DNA from: Nitrosomonas sp. UBA6494
GTDB lineage: Bacteria > Pseudomonadota > Gammaproteobacteria > Burkholderiales > Nitrosomonadaceae
Direction: 5' to 3'
DNA length: 5,677 nt
Assembly (NCBI GenBank): GCA_002435335.1
Contig: DJMI01000062.1
Coordinates: 1-5,677, forward strand
Made by a program: the position numbers and the translations under genes
Shown here: positions 5,181 to 5,677 of the stretch, in pieces
Layout: each line of letters begins with the position of its first letter
How positions within the stretch are numbered: position 1 is the first letter of the stretch
The notes under the pieces: model-generated
What the model saw: the letters and a program-made list of their open reading frames with translations, nothing else
Databases searched by the model: none
What the model was told of the DNA's origin: nothing

Positions 5181-5677
5181 ATGAATCACCCCGAATGTAT
5201 TATTGATATTGTTGGATTACAAACCCGTTTCGGTAATCAAGTCATTCATCAAGACGTTAATTTGTGTGTCTATCGAGGCGAAATACTTTCCTTGGTCGGC
5301 GGATCCGGTAGCGGCAAAACCACACTATTGCGCCAGATACTGGGACTGGAGCAGCCATATCAAGGCACAGTCAGGATTTTCGGTGAAACCAGAAACAACT
5401 CCAATCATAATCCGTTAAAAAAAAGCATCCGCGGACGAACCGGGGTATTATTTCAGCAGGGCGCATTATTCAGCGCGCTGACGGTTTTTGACAACGTGGC
5501 GTTACCGTTACGAGAGTTGCATACGCTTGACGAAAAAATGATCCGAGAATTAACAATGATCAAGCTGGAAATGGTGGCAATCGGCACCGAACACGCCGAT
5601 AAAATGCCGGCAGCTTTATCGGGCGGTATGATCAAGCGCGTTGCCTTGGCGCGCGCCTTGGCTTTGGACCCTGAGTT
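5181..5677 (+). CDS. mlaF: MlaF-like ABC transporter ATPase, 3' end outside window
   Basis: This is the ATP-binding subunit expected to energise the adjacent permease from its cytoplasmic face. 165 complete codons are visible out of roughly 250-270 in the family. Visible are Walker A GGSGSGKT (40-47), the Q-loop region VLFQQGALFSALTVFDNVALPLRE (89-112), which is characteristic of MlaF proteins, and the ABC signature LSGGM (146-150) followed by KRVALARALALDPE. The window ends just before the expected Walker B Asp-Glu, so that motif, the H-loop and any C-terminal MlaB-binding tail cannot be assessed. The start ATG 5181 lies 3 nt after the permease stop; an in-frame TTG at 5178 is a less likely alternative, and AGGG at 5165-5168 is a distant Shine-Dalgarno candidate. 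A run of eight A at 5417-5424 does not break the frame. Tight spacing indicates co-transcription with the permease. Confidence 0.93.
   Translation, partial: MNHPECIIDIVGLQTRFGNQVIHQDVNLCVYRGEILSLVGGSGSGKTTLLRQILGLEQPYQGTVRIFGETRNNSNHNPLKKSIRGRTGVLFQQGALFSALTVFDNVALPLRELHTLDEKMIRELTMIKLEMVAIGTEHADKMPAALSGGMIKRVALARALALDPE

Overview
The window looks like a chromosomal stretch from a betaproteobacterium. The proteins are typical of Nitrosomonas-like Nitrosomonadales, judged by protein character and mixed base composition only, so the genus is a guess. Five protein genes are recognisable. Two run off the window edges. There are no rRNA, tRNA or CRISPR signals and no complete transposase gene.

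Left part (1-1850, minus strand): queG (epoxyqueuosine reductase, last step of queuosine synthesis on tRNA) is followed after 5 nt by purT (formate-dependent GAR transformylase, purine synthesis; its 3' part lies outside the window). The two look co-transcribed although their pathways are unrelated.

Middle part (about 1830-3781, plus strand): tsaE (ATPase of the tRNA t6A machinery) is divergent from queG, and the 5' ends of the two coding regions overlap by about 15-21 bp. tsaE overlaps by 25 bp a periplasmic N-acetylmuramoyl-L-alanine amidase of the AmiB/AmiC type (signal peptide, AMIN domain, Pro/Ala/Gln linker, zinc amidase with the regulatory helix insertion). queG/tsaE/amidase is a reduced form of the enterobacterial queG-nnr-tsaE-amiB-mutL neighbourhood: nnr is missing between queG and tsaE, and mutL does not follow the amidase.

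Intergenic 3782-4031: this gap holds a compact 160-bp element with 18-bp terminal inverted repeats (one mismatch), a flanking CTAT direct repeat that looks like a target-site duplication, and nested inner inverted repeats that let nearly the whole element fold into one long hairpin. It codes for nothing convincing and looks like a MITE-type non-autonomous insertion between the amidase and the next operon. This is the most interesting item in the window.

Right part (4032-5677, plus strand): a lipid-transport ABC operon of the Mla/MCE type begins with a permease carrying a fused N-terminal STAS (MlaB-like) domain. After 3 nt it continues into an MlaF-like ATPase that is cut by the window end just before its Walker B motif. 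An MCE-domain (MlaD-like) substrate-binding protein and possibly an auxiliary lipoprotein would be expected just outside the window.
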